A program made the position numbers and the translations under genes. 26,527 nt of DNA from UBA6183 sp964545895. Its GTDB lineage: Bacteria; Bacteroidota; Bacteroidia; UKL13-3. Numbering within the stretch: the first letter of the stretch is position 1; each line of letters begins with the position of its first letter. Under the pieces are notes generated by a model. That model worked only from the letters and a program-made list of their open reading frames with translations. It was not told where the DNA came from and did not search any database. The stretch covers positions 1 through 26,527 of the forward strand of contig CAZJHS010000041.1 in assembly GCA_964545895.1 (NCBI GenBank), read 5' to 3'. Positions 8,347 to 15,732 of the stretch are shown piece after piece.

Positions 8347-9693
8347 CTATTGTTTTAATATGCGAGTTATTGCTATTCGCTGATTGATTTCATCAAGAAC
8401 CTCAATCATATACAAACCATTTGCCCATGCCGAAACATCTAACTTACTAACGGCCTTTGTACTTAACACAAACTGACCAACAGAAGTGTACACATTTATA
8501 GTTTTTGCTTGGTTCATCAAGTTTAAATTCAGCGTTTGATTGACAGGATTAGGATATGCACTAAGCTTAAATTGCTTGCTTATTTCGTTTACTGCGCTTA
8601 CCACTCCATTTTTATTAACTAGTATTAATATCAACTCTTTATTATTTCTTCCATAAATTACCAACTGCCCAGATACAGAATCAACCTCCACCGCTCTTAC
8701 CCAAAAACCAGAGGCAACTGCAACACGATGCGTGTGGTTTAATGCCGTGTCAAAATAATTAACAATTAACGAGTCGTATTTTACATTACCAATAAATTGA
8801 GATTGCTGATGAATACTGATTAAATTTTGTGGTGTAGATAATAGTTTGCCATAAGGCTGCCAAGCCTCTTTACAATCTAAGTATCGAATTGTTGTGCCTG
8901 CTGAGTTGCGCAATAGCATACTTGTTATCGTATCATCCCAAGTAAAATTATTTTTCAAGTCAAACAATTGATTTTTAAATAAAATAGGTCTTTCACATTT
9001 TAATATGGACTCTTGACTAACTAAATTATTGGAGTCCCCAAAATGATAAATAACGGCATTACTTATGCCATTTAAATATAGGCTTTTGTCATTTAGCCAA
9101 GTGGGGCTATACCCCCAATAAGCAGGAATTGAATCAAGATTTATTAGGGCAGTTTCTTTAACATCCTTCCCTTTTATTAAATGCCCAACCTGCAATTGGC
9201 TTTTAGTATATTCCTTTTTATCAATTAATGCGAAACGCTCAGCATTTGTGGCTAAATAAAATGATGTTATTGAATCTTTGTGGTAATCATAAAAAATATG
9301 ACCACTTCCAAAGCGTGAATCATACGAACTGGCATAAACTTGACAAGTGGAGTAAGATGGGTTTGAACCAAAGGAAAGAGTGCTGGTATACCAAAGGTTA
9401 GTTCCTGTTGGGGTAATATCAAAATTTAAATAATCATTTGGTCCTGCCTCTTGTAATCTATTGGTAGACAAAACCCTGCCATCACTAGCTATTACACTTA
9501 TATAAAACGAGGTACTTCTATCTTCATCAATCCCTTTATATGAAACTAAAAAGATATTATCACTTACAACTTTTAACTGTATTGGAGAAAGTATAGTTAT
9601 TCCCTCCTGATGATTCAATGCATAATCAATGCGTTGTGCTGAGGTGATAAAACATAATAAAAGAGATAGAGCAAACAGTAGTTTTGTTTTCAT
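8347..9693 (-). CDS. Secreted protein with T9SS type A sorting domain (paralogue A)
   Basis: This 448-residue protein has a signal peptide (MKTKLLFALSLLLCFITSAQ) and a C-terminal T9SS sorting domain (about 379-448, beginning at AYPNPVNQ and ending GLYMIEV, then RILKQ). The mature N-terminus RIDYALNHQEG is nearly the same as in the next gene upstream, RIDFYLNHMPG. The two proteins align in length and layout, so they are diverged tandem paralogues. The middle is rich in short beta-strand-like stretches with repeated aspartates and aromatics, perhaps a beta-propeller. I see no catalytic motif. It is likely a surface or released protein of unknown function. It lies 53 bases after paralogue B. Confidence 0.88.
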   Translation of the reverse strand: MKTKLLFALSLLLCFITSAQRIDYALNHQEGITILSPIQLKVVSDNIFLVSYKGIDEDRSTSFYISVIASDGRVLSTNRLQEAGPNDYLNFDITPTGTNLWYTSTLSFGSNPSYSTCQVYASSYDSRFGSGHIFYDYHKDSITSFYLATNAERFALIDKKEYTKSQLQVGHLIKGKDVKETALINLDSIPAYWGYSPTWLNDKSLYLNGISNAVIYHFGDSNNLVSQESILKCERPILFKNQLFDLKNNFTWDDTITSMLLRNSAGTTIRYLDCKEAWQPYGKLLSTPQNLISIHQQSQFIGNVKYDSLIVNYFDTALNHTHRVAVASGFWVRAVEVDSVSGQLVIYGRNNKELILILVNKNGVVSAVNEISKQFKLSAYPNPVNQTLNLNLMNQAKTINVYTSVGQFVLSTKAVSKLDVSAWANGLYMIEVLDEINQRIAITRILKQ

Positions 9694-9746
9694 AGTGTCA
9701 CTTACTTGTTAATCAAATTTAACAAAATACATCAAAAATATAACTG

Positions 9747-11099
9747 CTACTGTTTTATAATTTTACCTTGTGCTACAGCTTGATTTTGCGTATTGGTTAT
9801 TTTATAAAAGTATAAACCACTGGGCAATTGGCTTACATCTATATTTTGCGTTTGAGTGGTATTAAGCACAAGCTGCCCTTGTGTGTTAAATAATTGAACT
9901 TGTGCTTGAAAGTCAATTTCGCTAAAGTTCAAGGTGTTGCTTGCAGGGTTGGGGTAAACGTTTAACAAGCTTAAAGTATTCAACCTCCTTAAACCAGTTA
10001 GTAGTCCTGTTTTGGCAAATGCATAAATTTCTACACCTCCATAAGGAGAAAAAGAACCGCCCATAATTACCATTACTGAATCATTTACAGTAATACTCTT
10101 AATATTAATTTGAGGAATGTGAACTTCGAATAACAATGTATTTGAAGTATCAAAACAAACAATGCGGAAAGAATCAACACTTTCACTATCGTTAATCATG
10201 TTTGAAAAAGTACCGAATGCGTACAATTTATTTGAACTCGCATAGATAAAATGAGTAGTATTATAAAAAATATTATTGCCGGATTTGAATGAATAAATAG
10301 TATCAGACTCTTCTGAAATGAGATACGAATCGTAAATGGAATCTGCTAAATAACTCTCCGGAAAAATTCCATATTGCTTATCATTAAAAATTGCAACATC
10401 AGAATTTGTGCCCCTTACAATTGGCTTTATTTTTTCGATTCCAAACGTATCATCATAAAGAATACTATATGTTGTATCAAAATAGCTAATGAGTAAATGA
10501 GGCTTATCAGTACCGGATAGCCATTTAAAAACAAAACCATGATATGGTACAGAATCGTGCCTATACCAATCCACTTTATGTTGCACATGATTTAATTTTC
10601 CAATAAAAACAGAAGGCGTATTTGATGCAGGATGATGAAGCAATCCAATGTTGCTATTATAATATGTAAAATATGGTTTATGCCCAATATATGAATTAAC
10701 TAAAAAAACAACAGAGCTATCCGTTTTAATAAAATTCATATCATACCAATTCACAACCAATGAGTAGCTTGTGTCTATATATTTCTCGACAAAAAACACG
10801 TACCCATTGAATACTGTATCAAATTTTATTACTTCACCTTCAGCATAAGGAAATAGTTTATGGGTGTTAACAATATTTCCATTTAAGTTCATTTCACTTA
10901 CATAATTATCAGTATCAGATAAGGAATTTATAGCCGAATATGTAACGAATATTTTATCTTCATGAATCAATTTAACCTGAGTTACATTCATTAAAGACAA
11001 TCCAGGCATGTGGTTCAAATAAAAATCAATGCGCTGTGCTTTTGCTGCCAAGCACATAAATAACACAATAAGTAGGGATAGCTTTTTCAGATGTTTCAT
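9747..11099 (-). CDS. Secreted protein with T9SS type A sorting domain (paralogue B)
   Basis: This 450-residue protein starts with a signal peptide (MKHLKKLSLLIVLFMCLAAKAQ) and ends with a T9SS type A domain (about 380-450: VYPNPASNTLNF, then GLYFYKI and KIIKQ). It is the tandem paralogue of the 448-residue protein downstream. The match is strongest just after the signal peptide (AQRID-x-x-LNH) and in the sorting domain; the middle is well diverged. The DNA of both genes is somewhat more AT-rich than the flanking truB and ribF genes, to the eye. It begins 55 bases after truB. Surface localisation is inferred from the sorting domain; the function is unknown. Confidence 0.88.
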   Translation of the reverse strand: MKHLKKLSLLIVLFMCLAAKAQRIDFYLNHMPGLSLMNVTQVKLIHEDKIFVTYSAINSLSDTDNYVSEMNLNGNIVNTHKLFPYAEGEVIKFDTVFNGYVFFVEKYIDTSYSLVVNWYDMNFIKTDSSVVFLVNSYIGHKPYFTYYNSNIGLLHHPASNTPSVFIGKLNHVQHKVDWYRHDSVPYHGFVFKWLSGTDKPHLLISYFDTTYSILYDDTFGIEKIKPIVRGTNSDVAIFNDKQYGIFPESYLADSIYDSYLISEESDTIYSFKSGNNIFYNTTHFIYASSNKLYAFGTFSNMINDSESVDSFRIVCFDTSNTLLFEVHIPQINIKSITVNDSVMVIMGGSFSPYGGVEIYAFAKTGLLTGLRRLNTLSLLNVYPNPASNTLNFSEIDFQAQVQLFNTQGQLVLNTTQTQNIDVSQLPSGLYFYKITNTQNQAVAQGKIIKQ

Positions 11100-11104
11100 A
11101 ACAT

Positions 11105-11130
11105 CAAAACTATCCTATTCAAATCAGCAA
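11105..11130 (-). promoter_or_regulatory. Possible Bacteroidota promoter upstream of T9SS paralogue B
   Basis: Read on the minus strand, TAGTTTTG (11105-11112) matches the -7 consensus TAnnTTTG, and a TTG at 11128-11130 lies 15 bases further upstream. That spacing is slightly short, and the -7 lies only five bases before the ATG. If functional, it would let the paralogue pair be transcribed separately from truB with an almost leaderless transcript. Confidence 0.3.
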
Positions 11131-11154
11131 TAAAACTAATGATTTCTTAAAAAA

Positions 11155-11886
11155 CTAAGCCAGCGTTTCAATGTAACTTACTACTTCTTCTACCGAGTAA
11201 GCATCGCTTAATAAATAACTACCACTGCGTGTACGGCAAAGTGTGTTTAAATAAGCACCGCTATTTAATGCCTTGCCAAAATCGTAGGCCAATGAGCGGA
11301 TGTAGGTACCTTTACTGCACACCACCCTAAACTCAACTAAAGGCATTTCTATTCGGGTAATTTCAAACTCCTTTATGGTAATAGCACGTGGTGTAAGTTC
11401 CACATCAACCCCGGCACGCGCACTCTCGTACAAGCGCACTCCATCTTTTTTAATTGCACTAAACACAGGTGGCAATTGCATTATATCGCCAATAAATTGT
11501 TGTGTAGTTTGATGAATGAACTCGGGTGTAATATGTTCGGTTGGATAAGTTTGATCTACCTCTGTTTCGTTATCGTATGATGGACGTGTGGCTCCTAAAT
11601 AAATGCTACCTGTGTATTCTTTTTCGGTAGCCATGTATTGGTCGATATTTTTGGTTTCTTTGCCAATACAAACAATAAGTAAACCAGTAGCCAAAGGATC
11701 TAAAGTACCCGCATGACCTACTTTTAACTTGCGCTTTTCGCCTTCGTTAATTTGTTTAAACTTATGCAAGTTGCGCAATAAAATGTAGCGTAATTTATTC
11801 ACCACATCAAAGCTTGTCCAAGTTAACGGTTTGTTAATTAACAACACCGTACCTTGCTCTACATTTATAGCAATTGGGTTGGCCAT
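11155..11886 (-). CDS. truB: tRNA pseudouridine(55) synthase TruB
   Basis: This 243-residue enzyme isomerises U55 in the T-psi-C loop of tRNAs. The catalytic aspartate is Asp63 in GHAGTLDPLATGLL. The INKP motif (17-20) and the later KGTYIRSL segment are also in place. It ends after the catalytic domain and lacks the C-terminal PUA-like extension of the E. coli enzyme, which is common in Bacteroidota. It starts three bases after the uppP stop, so it belongs to the ftsX-DUF3098-uppP-truB operon. Confidence 0.97.
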   Translation of the reverse strand: MANPIAINVEQGTVLLINKPLTWTSFDVVNKLRYILLRNLHKFKQINEGEKRKLKVGHAGTLDPLATGLLIVCIGKETKNIDQYMATEKEYTGSIYLGATRPSYDNETEVDQTYPTEHITPEFIHQTTQQFIGDIMQLPPVFSAIKKDGVRLYESARAGVDVELTPRAITIKEFEITRIEMPLVEFRVVCSKGTYIRSLAYDFGKALNSGAYLNTLCRTRSGSYLLSDAYSVEEVVSYIETLA

Positions 11887-11889
11887 AGC

Positions 11890-12681
11890 TTAAATAATTT
11901 GAAGCTCGTAGCCCAATAAATACATCACTAAAATGGCTGCACCAACCACAATACGATACCAACCAAATAGTTTAAATCCGTGTTTAGTTAAAAATTCAAT
12001 AAAGGCTTTAATAGCAATAATAGCTACAATAAAAGCTACTACATTGCCTATTAAAAGTATGTTTACATCGCTGGCATTAAAACCAACAGTTTTTTGATAC
12101 TTTAGCATTTTGTATGCTGTAGCTGCAAACATGGTAGGTACCGCTAAAAAAAACGAAAACTCTGCAGCTGCCTGCCTAGTAAGTTTTTGTGTTAATCCAC
12201 CAATAATAGTTGCTGCCGAACGTGATACACCAGGTATCATGGCTATAACCTGAAACATGCCTATTACAAAGGCATTTTTATACGCTACTTCGGTGGCTCC
12301 TTCGGTTTCGGTTTTGGCAAACCATTTATCTACAAACAACAATACAATACCACCAAGTAGTAATGTGATGGCCACTACTAATGCATTTTCTAGCATGGCA
12401 TCAATATAATCGTTTAGTAAAAAACCAAATATGGCTGCGGGCACAAAGGCCACTCCTAATTTAAAATAAAAATTTAGCGATTGGAAAAAGCGTTTCCAAT
12501 ACAAAACCACCACACTTAATATGGCCCCAAACTGAATAGCTACGGTAAACATTTTTACAAATTCGCTGTTAGAAATACCCATAACAGACGAAGTTAAAAC
12601 CATATGCCCTGTTGAGGAAACCGGAAGAAACTCTGTTAAACCTTCTACAATGGCCAACACCACTGCTTCAAAAACACCCAT
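11890..12681 (-). CDS. uppP: Undecaprenyl-diphosphatase
   Basis: This 263-residue integral membrane protein of the BacA/UppP family recycles the C55 lipid carrier by removing a phosphate from undecaprenyl diphosphate. The family motif EGLTEFLPVSSTGH (residues 13-26) carries the active-site glutamates (13, 17), serine and histidine. The second motif, PGVSRSAATI, carries the essential arginine (Arg154). Length and about eight hydrophobic segments are normal. The family can also confer bacitracin tolerance. The gene lies 26 bases after the DUF3098 gene and 3 bases before truB. Confidence 0.97.
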   Translation of the reverse strand: MGVFEAVVLAIVEGLTEFLPVSSTGHMVLTSSVMGISNSEFVKMFTVAIQFGAILSVVVLYWKRFFQSLNFYFKLGVAFVPAAIFGFLLNDYIDAMLENALVVAITLLLGGIVLLFVDKWFAKTETEGATEVAYKNAFVIGMFQVIAMIPGVSRSAATIIGGLTQKLTRQAAAEFSFFLAVPTMFAATAYKMLKYQKTVGFNASDVNILLIGNVVAFIVAIIAIKAFIEFLTKHGFKLFGWYRIVVGAAILVMYLLGYELQII

Positions 12682-12707
12682 GCTACTTGTAGTTGTTTAA
12701 ATAAATA

Positions 12708-12956
12708 CTAGGCTGCGTTTTTACGCATAATGGCCACAAGCTCTACAATAAAACCTGCCATTACCAATAAAGGTGCAACGGTAAGTTTGGTACTGCTAAA
12801 AATATCATCGCTACCACTCATTAAAGTAAAGCCTATAGCAATTAATGCTACTCCTACTATCATCAATAAATAGTTTTGTTTACCAAAAATAAAATATTGT
12901 TCGGCAACAGGTTGTGCTGTTTTTTCTGCAGCTTTTTTTATGGTTGATTTTTGCAT
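12708..12956 (-). CDS. DUF3098 small membrane protein
   Basis: This 82-residue protein has a basic N-terminus, then FGKQNYLLMIVGVALIAIGF (about 24-43), and a second hydrophobic segment near 58-78. It is therefore a two-helix membrane protein with a G-x-ALI-x-GF pattern in the first helix. It matches DUF3098, which in Bacteroidota is typically found next to ftsX and uppP, as here (11 bases after ftsX, 26 before uppP). The conserved neighbourhood suggests a role in the cell envelope or division, but none has been established from sequence. Confidence 0.85.
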   Translation of the reverse strand: MQKSTIKKAAEKTAQPVAEQYFIFGKQNYLLMIVGVALIAIGFTLMSGSDDIFSSTKLTVAPLLVMAGFIVELVAIMRKNAA

Positions 12957-12967
12957 TTCTGTATTGT

Positions 12968-13840
12968 TTAGTATAAGTCGTCTATTTTTTGTTTTAAGTA
13001 ATGATTGGTAGAAATTGCACTACTAATCATGCTTATAATTATTCCTACAAGTATAACAACTGCAAACAATATTGCAAACTGTGTATTATCGTAAAGCAAT
13101 TCAATACCGCTAATCCAGTTTGGCAAAGCAGATATTACACCCAACAAAAGTAAACATGCAATAATACCACCGTACAAACCGTGCAGCAAACTTTTAATTA
13201 CAAATGGCTTAATAATAAAGCTATGAGTGGCTCCTACCATTTGCATGCTTTTAATAATAAACCTGCGGGCGTAAAGGTTTAAACGAATAGTATTGTTAAT
13301 TAGTGTGATGGATATAATTAAAAATATGATACTTAAAACCACTAATATGGTTCCTAATGTTCCTACATTTTTATTAATCTCATCTAAAATATTTTGTTGA
13401 TAAACAACCTCTTGCACTTCCGGGTTTCTGCGCAATTCTATATCAACCGTTTTTAGTTTAGTGGGCGATGTGTAGCTTGATTTTAAAAACAACTCAATAC
13501 TTGGCAACAACGGATTGTAACCTAAAAAGCCTACAAAATCTTGTCCTATTTCTTGCGAAAACTGTGTAGCTGCTTGCTCTTTACTTACAAAAGTTGCTCT
13601 TTTGGTATACGCCTGCTGTTGCACTTGTGCTAATACGCGCTGCATATCGGCATCGGCCACTTCGGGTTTAAAAAACACTGTTAACTGAAAATTTTCTTTA
13701 ATATATTGTTGCAGCTTGTTTCCGTTTATGAGTATAAGCCCAAAAAGGCCTAACATAAACAACACCATAGCAATACTAATTACCGATGGCAAAAATGAAA
13801 CTTTGCGTTTACGTTTTACTTGTGGTTCGTTGGCGCTCAC
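12968..13840 (-). CDS. ftsX: Cell division ABC transporter permease FtsX
   Basis: This 290-residue protein has a basic cytoplasmic start and one transmembrane helix (about 17-38). A periplasmic domain of about 110 residues follows (LTVFFKPEVADADMQRV onward), then three more transmembrane helices. This is the four-helix FtsX layout. With the ATPase FtsE (not in the window) it controls periplasmic peptidoglycan hydrolases at the division site. The M23 endopeptidase gene further along the same strand is a conceivable target, but that is an inference from position only. It is the first gene of the ftsX-DUF3098-uppP-truB operon and has a good promoter 23 bases upstream. Confidence 0.93.
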   Translation of the reverse strand: MSANEPQVKRKRKVSFLPSVISIAMVLFMLGLFGLILINGNKLQQYIKENFQLTVFFKPEVADADMQRVLAQVQQQAYTKRATFVSKEQAATQFSQEIGQDFVGFLGYNPLLPSIELFLKSSYTSPTKLKTVDIELRRNPEVQEVVYQQNILDEINKNVGTLGTILVVLSIIFLIISITLINNTIRLNLYARRFIIKSMQMVGATHSFIIKPFVIKSLLHGLYGGIIACLLLLGVISALPNWISGIELLYDNTQFAILFAVVILVGIIISMISSAISTNHYLKQKIDDLY

Positions 13841-13862
13841 AGTTGTTTTAATTTATTAAACA

Positions 13863-13894
13863 CAAATGTACTAATTAAGTGTAGTACCCAACAA
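13863..13894 (-). promoter_or_regulatory. Bacteroidota-type promoter of the ftsX operon
   Basis: On the minus strand, TACATTTG (13863-13870) is a perfect match to the -7 consensus TAnnTTTG. TTG triplets lie 18 bases (13889-13891) and 21 bases (13892-13894) upstream, both within the known spacing range. The -7 ends 22 bases before the ftsX ATG, leaving a short leader typical of the phylum. Confidence 0.6.
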
Positions 13895-13924
13895 CCATAA
13901 TACTCACACCTGCACGTGGATATA

Positions 13925-13959
13925 AACACAGCATTTAAATTTGCTTTAAATACTGTGTT
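13925..13959. other. Long near-perfect inverted repeat upstream of ftsX
   Basis: AACACAGcATTTAAA (13925-13939) pairs with TTTAAATaCTGTGTT (13945-13959) over 15 bases with one mismatch, around a five-base loop. It is AT-rich and lacks a following T-run on either strand, so it is not a classical terminator. It lies about 30 bases upstream of the ftsX -33 region and downstream of the glycosyltransferase gene. It could be an operator, a transcript-end hairpin or a relic repeat. Confidence 0.55.
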
Positions 13960-14049
13960 AAAAAGGTATAGATATTACACACCCAAGCGCTTTTAAGTGG
14001 GTAAGTATAGCCTGCTGGAGTGTAGGAAATCTAAATTTATATTTTCATT

Positions 14050-14080
14050 TTACTTGGTAAAACACCAACCAACCAAGTAA
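14050..14080. other. Inverted repeat after the glycosyltransferase gene
   Basis: TTACTTGGT (14050-14058) pairs with ACCAAGTAA (14072-14080), a 9-bp perfect stem with a 13-base loop. It begins 12 bases beyond the glycosyltransferase stop on the minus strand. It may act as a transcript end, but no T-run follows, so the terminator role is uncertain. Confidence 0.4.
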
Positions 14081-14091
14081 ATCAAAAACGA

Positions 14092-15231
14092 TTATTGATA
14101 TGCATTTAAAAGTTGTGCCAACAAGGCTTTGGGCGAAAATTTGACCAACTGATTTTGCACCTTACCCTGGTTAATGGTGGTTTGTTGGGCATTTTTTAAG
14201 ATTACCACCAACTCCTCGCAGGTATCAAAATACAACACGGCATCGCCTCCTACTTCGGTTAGGCTTGATGTATTGGCGACCGCTACATTTATCCCACTGC
14301 GCATGGCTTCTAAAACAGGAATTCCAAAACCTTCAAACTCGCTGGCATAAATAGCCATTTGTGCGTTTTGATACAAGGCCGGAAAATCTTCGAATGCAGC
14401 CCCCTCAATAAAGTGTACCTTATCGGTTAGGTTATTTTGGTTGATGTATTGATGAAGTTGCTGAGCATACTCCGTTTGTTTACCCACAAACACCATATGC
14501 GCACTTACATTGGCTTGATGAAAAGCTTGCAATACCAACAATTGCTTTTTGCGTGGTTCAATTGTGCCAATAGATATAAAATAATGTGATGGTAATTGGT
14601 ATTTGTTACGCACCACATCCAACTCCTCATTGGTTAATTTTTGGTCAAACTGCTTATCACAATTTTGGTAAACCACTTGTATTTTTTGTGCATCAATTCC
14701 TAAAAACGATTGAACATCGGAAGCGGTTTGCGTACTGGCAGCAACAACCACATCAGCATCAACACAAGCTTGTAAAAACTTACGTTTGTATATGCGCCTA
14801 TCAATTGGTTTATAATACTGTGGGTAGCGTAAAAAAATTAAATCGTGAATTGTAACTATAGATTTGCCGCTAAAACTTTTTATGTTGGCAGGTAACTCAT
14901 TGCTTAAACCGTGATATACATCAACCCCAAGTTTATTAAGTATACCTGTTACGCCATACGTACGCCAAAGTGCTTTAAAAGTTTTACCTAAAATATTTTG
15001 GGGCGATATAATATGAACATTGGCATATCCATCAACCAAACTTGCATACTCAGCCTTAACAGTAGGTGTAAATAAATAAAACACATGCTGCGGATAGGCA
15101 TCAAGCATACCTTTAATAACAAACCGCGAGTAGTTTCCTAACCCAGTATGGTTATTAAATGCCCGCTTCGCATCAAAAGCAATTTTGAGGTTGGATGCTG
15201 GATTTTGGAGGTTAGAGTTTGGAGTTTGCAT
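14092..15231 (-). CDS. GT4 family glycosyltransferase
   Basis: This 379-residue GT-B fold enzyme transfers a sugar, probably mannose or a similar hexose, from a nucleotide donor to a surface glycan or lipid. The N-terminal domain begins with IAFDAKRAFNNHTGLGNYSR (17-36). The C-terminal donor domain shows SIGTIEPRKK (220-229, Arg227/Lys228) and the GT4 EX7E motif EGFGIPVLE (300-308). The ATG at 15231 overlaps TGA of the remnant frame before it (TGATG); an in-frame GTG one codon earlier is the alternative. Residues 2-15 are encoded by a low-complexity tract of CTCCAAA/ATCCAAC-like words and are not part of the fold. Family members usually start at about Lys16 (MKIAFDAKR), which here follows a CTC codon. 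Confidence 0.9.
   Translation of the reverse strand: MQTPNSNLQNPASNLKIAFDAKRAFNNHTGLGNYSRFVIKGMLDAYPQHVFYLFTPTVKAEYASLVDGYANVHIISPQNILGKTFKALWRTYGVTGILNKLGVDVYHGLSNELPANIKSFSGKSIVTIHDLIFLRYPQYYKPIDRRIYKRKFLQACVDADVVVAASTQTASDVQSFLGIDAQKIQVVYQNCDKQFDQKLTNEELDVVRNKYQLPSHYFISIGTIEPRKKQLLVLQAFHQANVSAHMVFVGKQTEYAQQLHQYINQNNLTDKVHFIEGAAFEDFPALYQNAQMAIYASEFEGFGIPVLEAMRSGINVAVANTSSLTEVGGDAVLYFDTCEELVVILKNAQQTTINQGKVQNQLVKFSPKALLAQLLNAYQ
15184..15231 (-). repeat. Degenerate heptamer-like tract at the start of the glycosyltransferase
   Basis: On the minus strand this tract is a run of variants of CTCCAAA, CTCTAAC, CTCCAAA, ATCCAGC and ATCCAAC. The same word family, in the opposite orientation, fills 15671-15732. 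Here it supplies the start codon and about 14 codons of the glycosyltransferase gene. Confidence 0.65.
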
Positions 15232-15302
15232 CACTTGGTTATCCAGTTTTGATGAAGTTTGTTAATCATCTTGCCAATAATATCTATTTTATCTACTAAA
15301 AG
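15231..15302 (-). pseudogene. Detached C-terminal frame of the four-helix-bundle gene
   Basis: Directly after the TAG at 15303-15305, the same frame stays open for 23 codons to TGA (15231-15233). It encodes LLVDKIDIIGKMINKL followed by a short polar end with a tryptophan. This is the expected amphipathic last helix of the S23/IVS-type four-helix bundle family. With the TAG read as an amino acid, the protein would be 120 residues, the usual family length. Confidence 0.75.
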
Positions 15303-15593
15303 CTAATGTTCGCTTTCGTTTATGTAATCACACTCTTTAGCAAAATCAAGCCAATTTATTGTTTCGGCAGTAAACCCTAATGCATGAATAAGATGGTGCT
15401 TAAACACACCATCATAACTACGCTTTGCCCAACCTTCGGTAATATTAGCCGAAATAGAGCGCGAAGATCTTACCACTTGACTGGTTAACGAATAAACTTC
15501 CTCTCGGGGAAATCGCTTGGCTAACTCGAAAATATCCATTGCAACTTCAAAAGATAATTTCCAAACTTCTAAATCTTTGTATGACTTGATCAT
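15303..15593 (-). CDS. Four-helix-bundle protein (23S-IVS/S23 family), truncated by an amber codon
   Basis: This open frame of 96 residues has the family hallmarks: YKDLEVWKLSFEVAMDIFELA at the start (residues 5-25), FPREE-x-YSLTSQVVRSSRSI in the middle, then ISANITEGWAKRS. These match proteins encoded in 23S rRNA intervening sequences and their many free-standing relatives, related in fold to Avd of diversity-generating retroelements. No rRNA gene or reverse transcriptase is in the window. The frame stops at TAG after NESEH, about 24 residues short, while the missing last helix is intact and in frame beyond it. It is thus a recent nonsense allele, a readthrough case or a sequencing error. 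The function of free-standing members is unknown. Inverted low-complexity tracts lie on both sides. Confidence 0.85.
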   Translation of the reverse strand: MIKSYKDLEVWKLSFEVAMDIFELAKRFPREEVYSLTSQVVRSSRSISANITEGWAKRSYDGVFKHHLIHALGFTAETINWLDFAKECDYINESEH

Positions 15594-15670
15594 AACTAAT
15601 ATGGCAATGGTTACATCAATTAAAAATTGAGCTTTGATGGTGTACTAAAACAATTTCAAAAAACATTCAA

Positions 15671-15732
15671 CATCTTATCTCCAGTCTCTAACATCCAACA
15701 TCTAATCTCCAACATCTAACATCTAACTTCTA
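15671..15732. repeat. Degenerate ATCTAAC/ATCCAAC tandem tract after dapD
   Basis: On the plus strand this tract is made of variants of ATCTAAC, ATCCAAC, TCTCCA and CTCTAAC, giving a 6-8 base quasi-periodicity over about 60 bases. It abuts the dapD stop codon. Similar words, in the opposite orientation, occur at 15184-15231, so the pair brackets the four-helix-bundle gene. Confidence 0.75.

Noticed and set aside
15303..15593. Diversity-generating retroelement, suggested by the Avd-like four-helix bundle
   Set aside because: No reverse transcriptase, template repeat or variable repeat is present in the window; the protein fits the general S23/IVS family.
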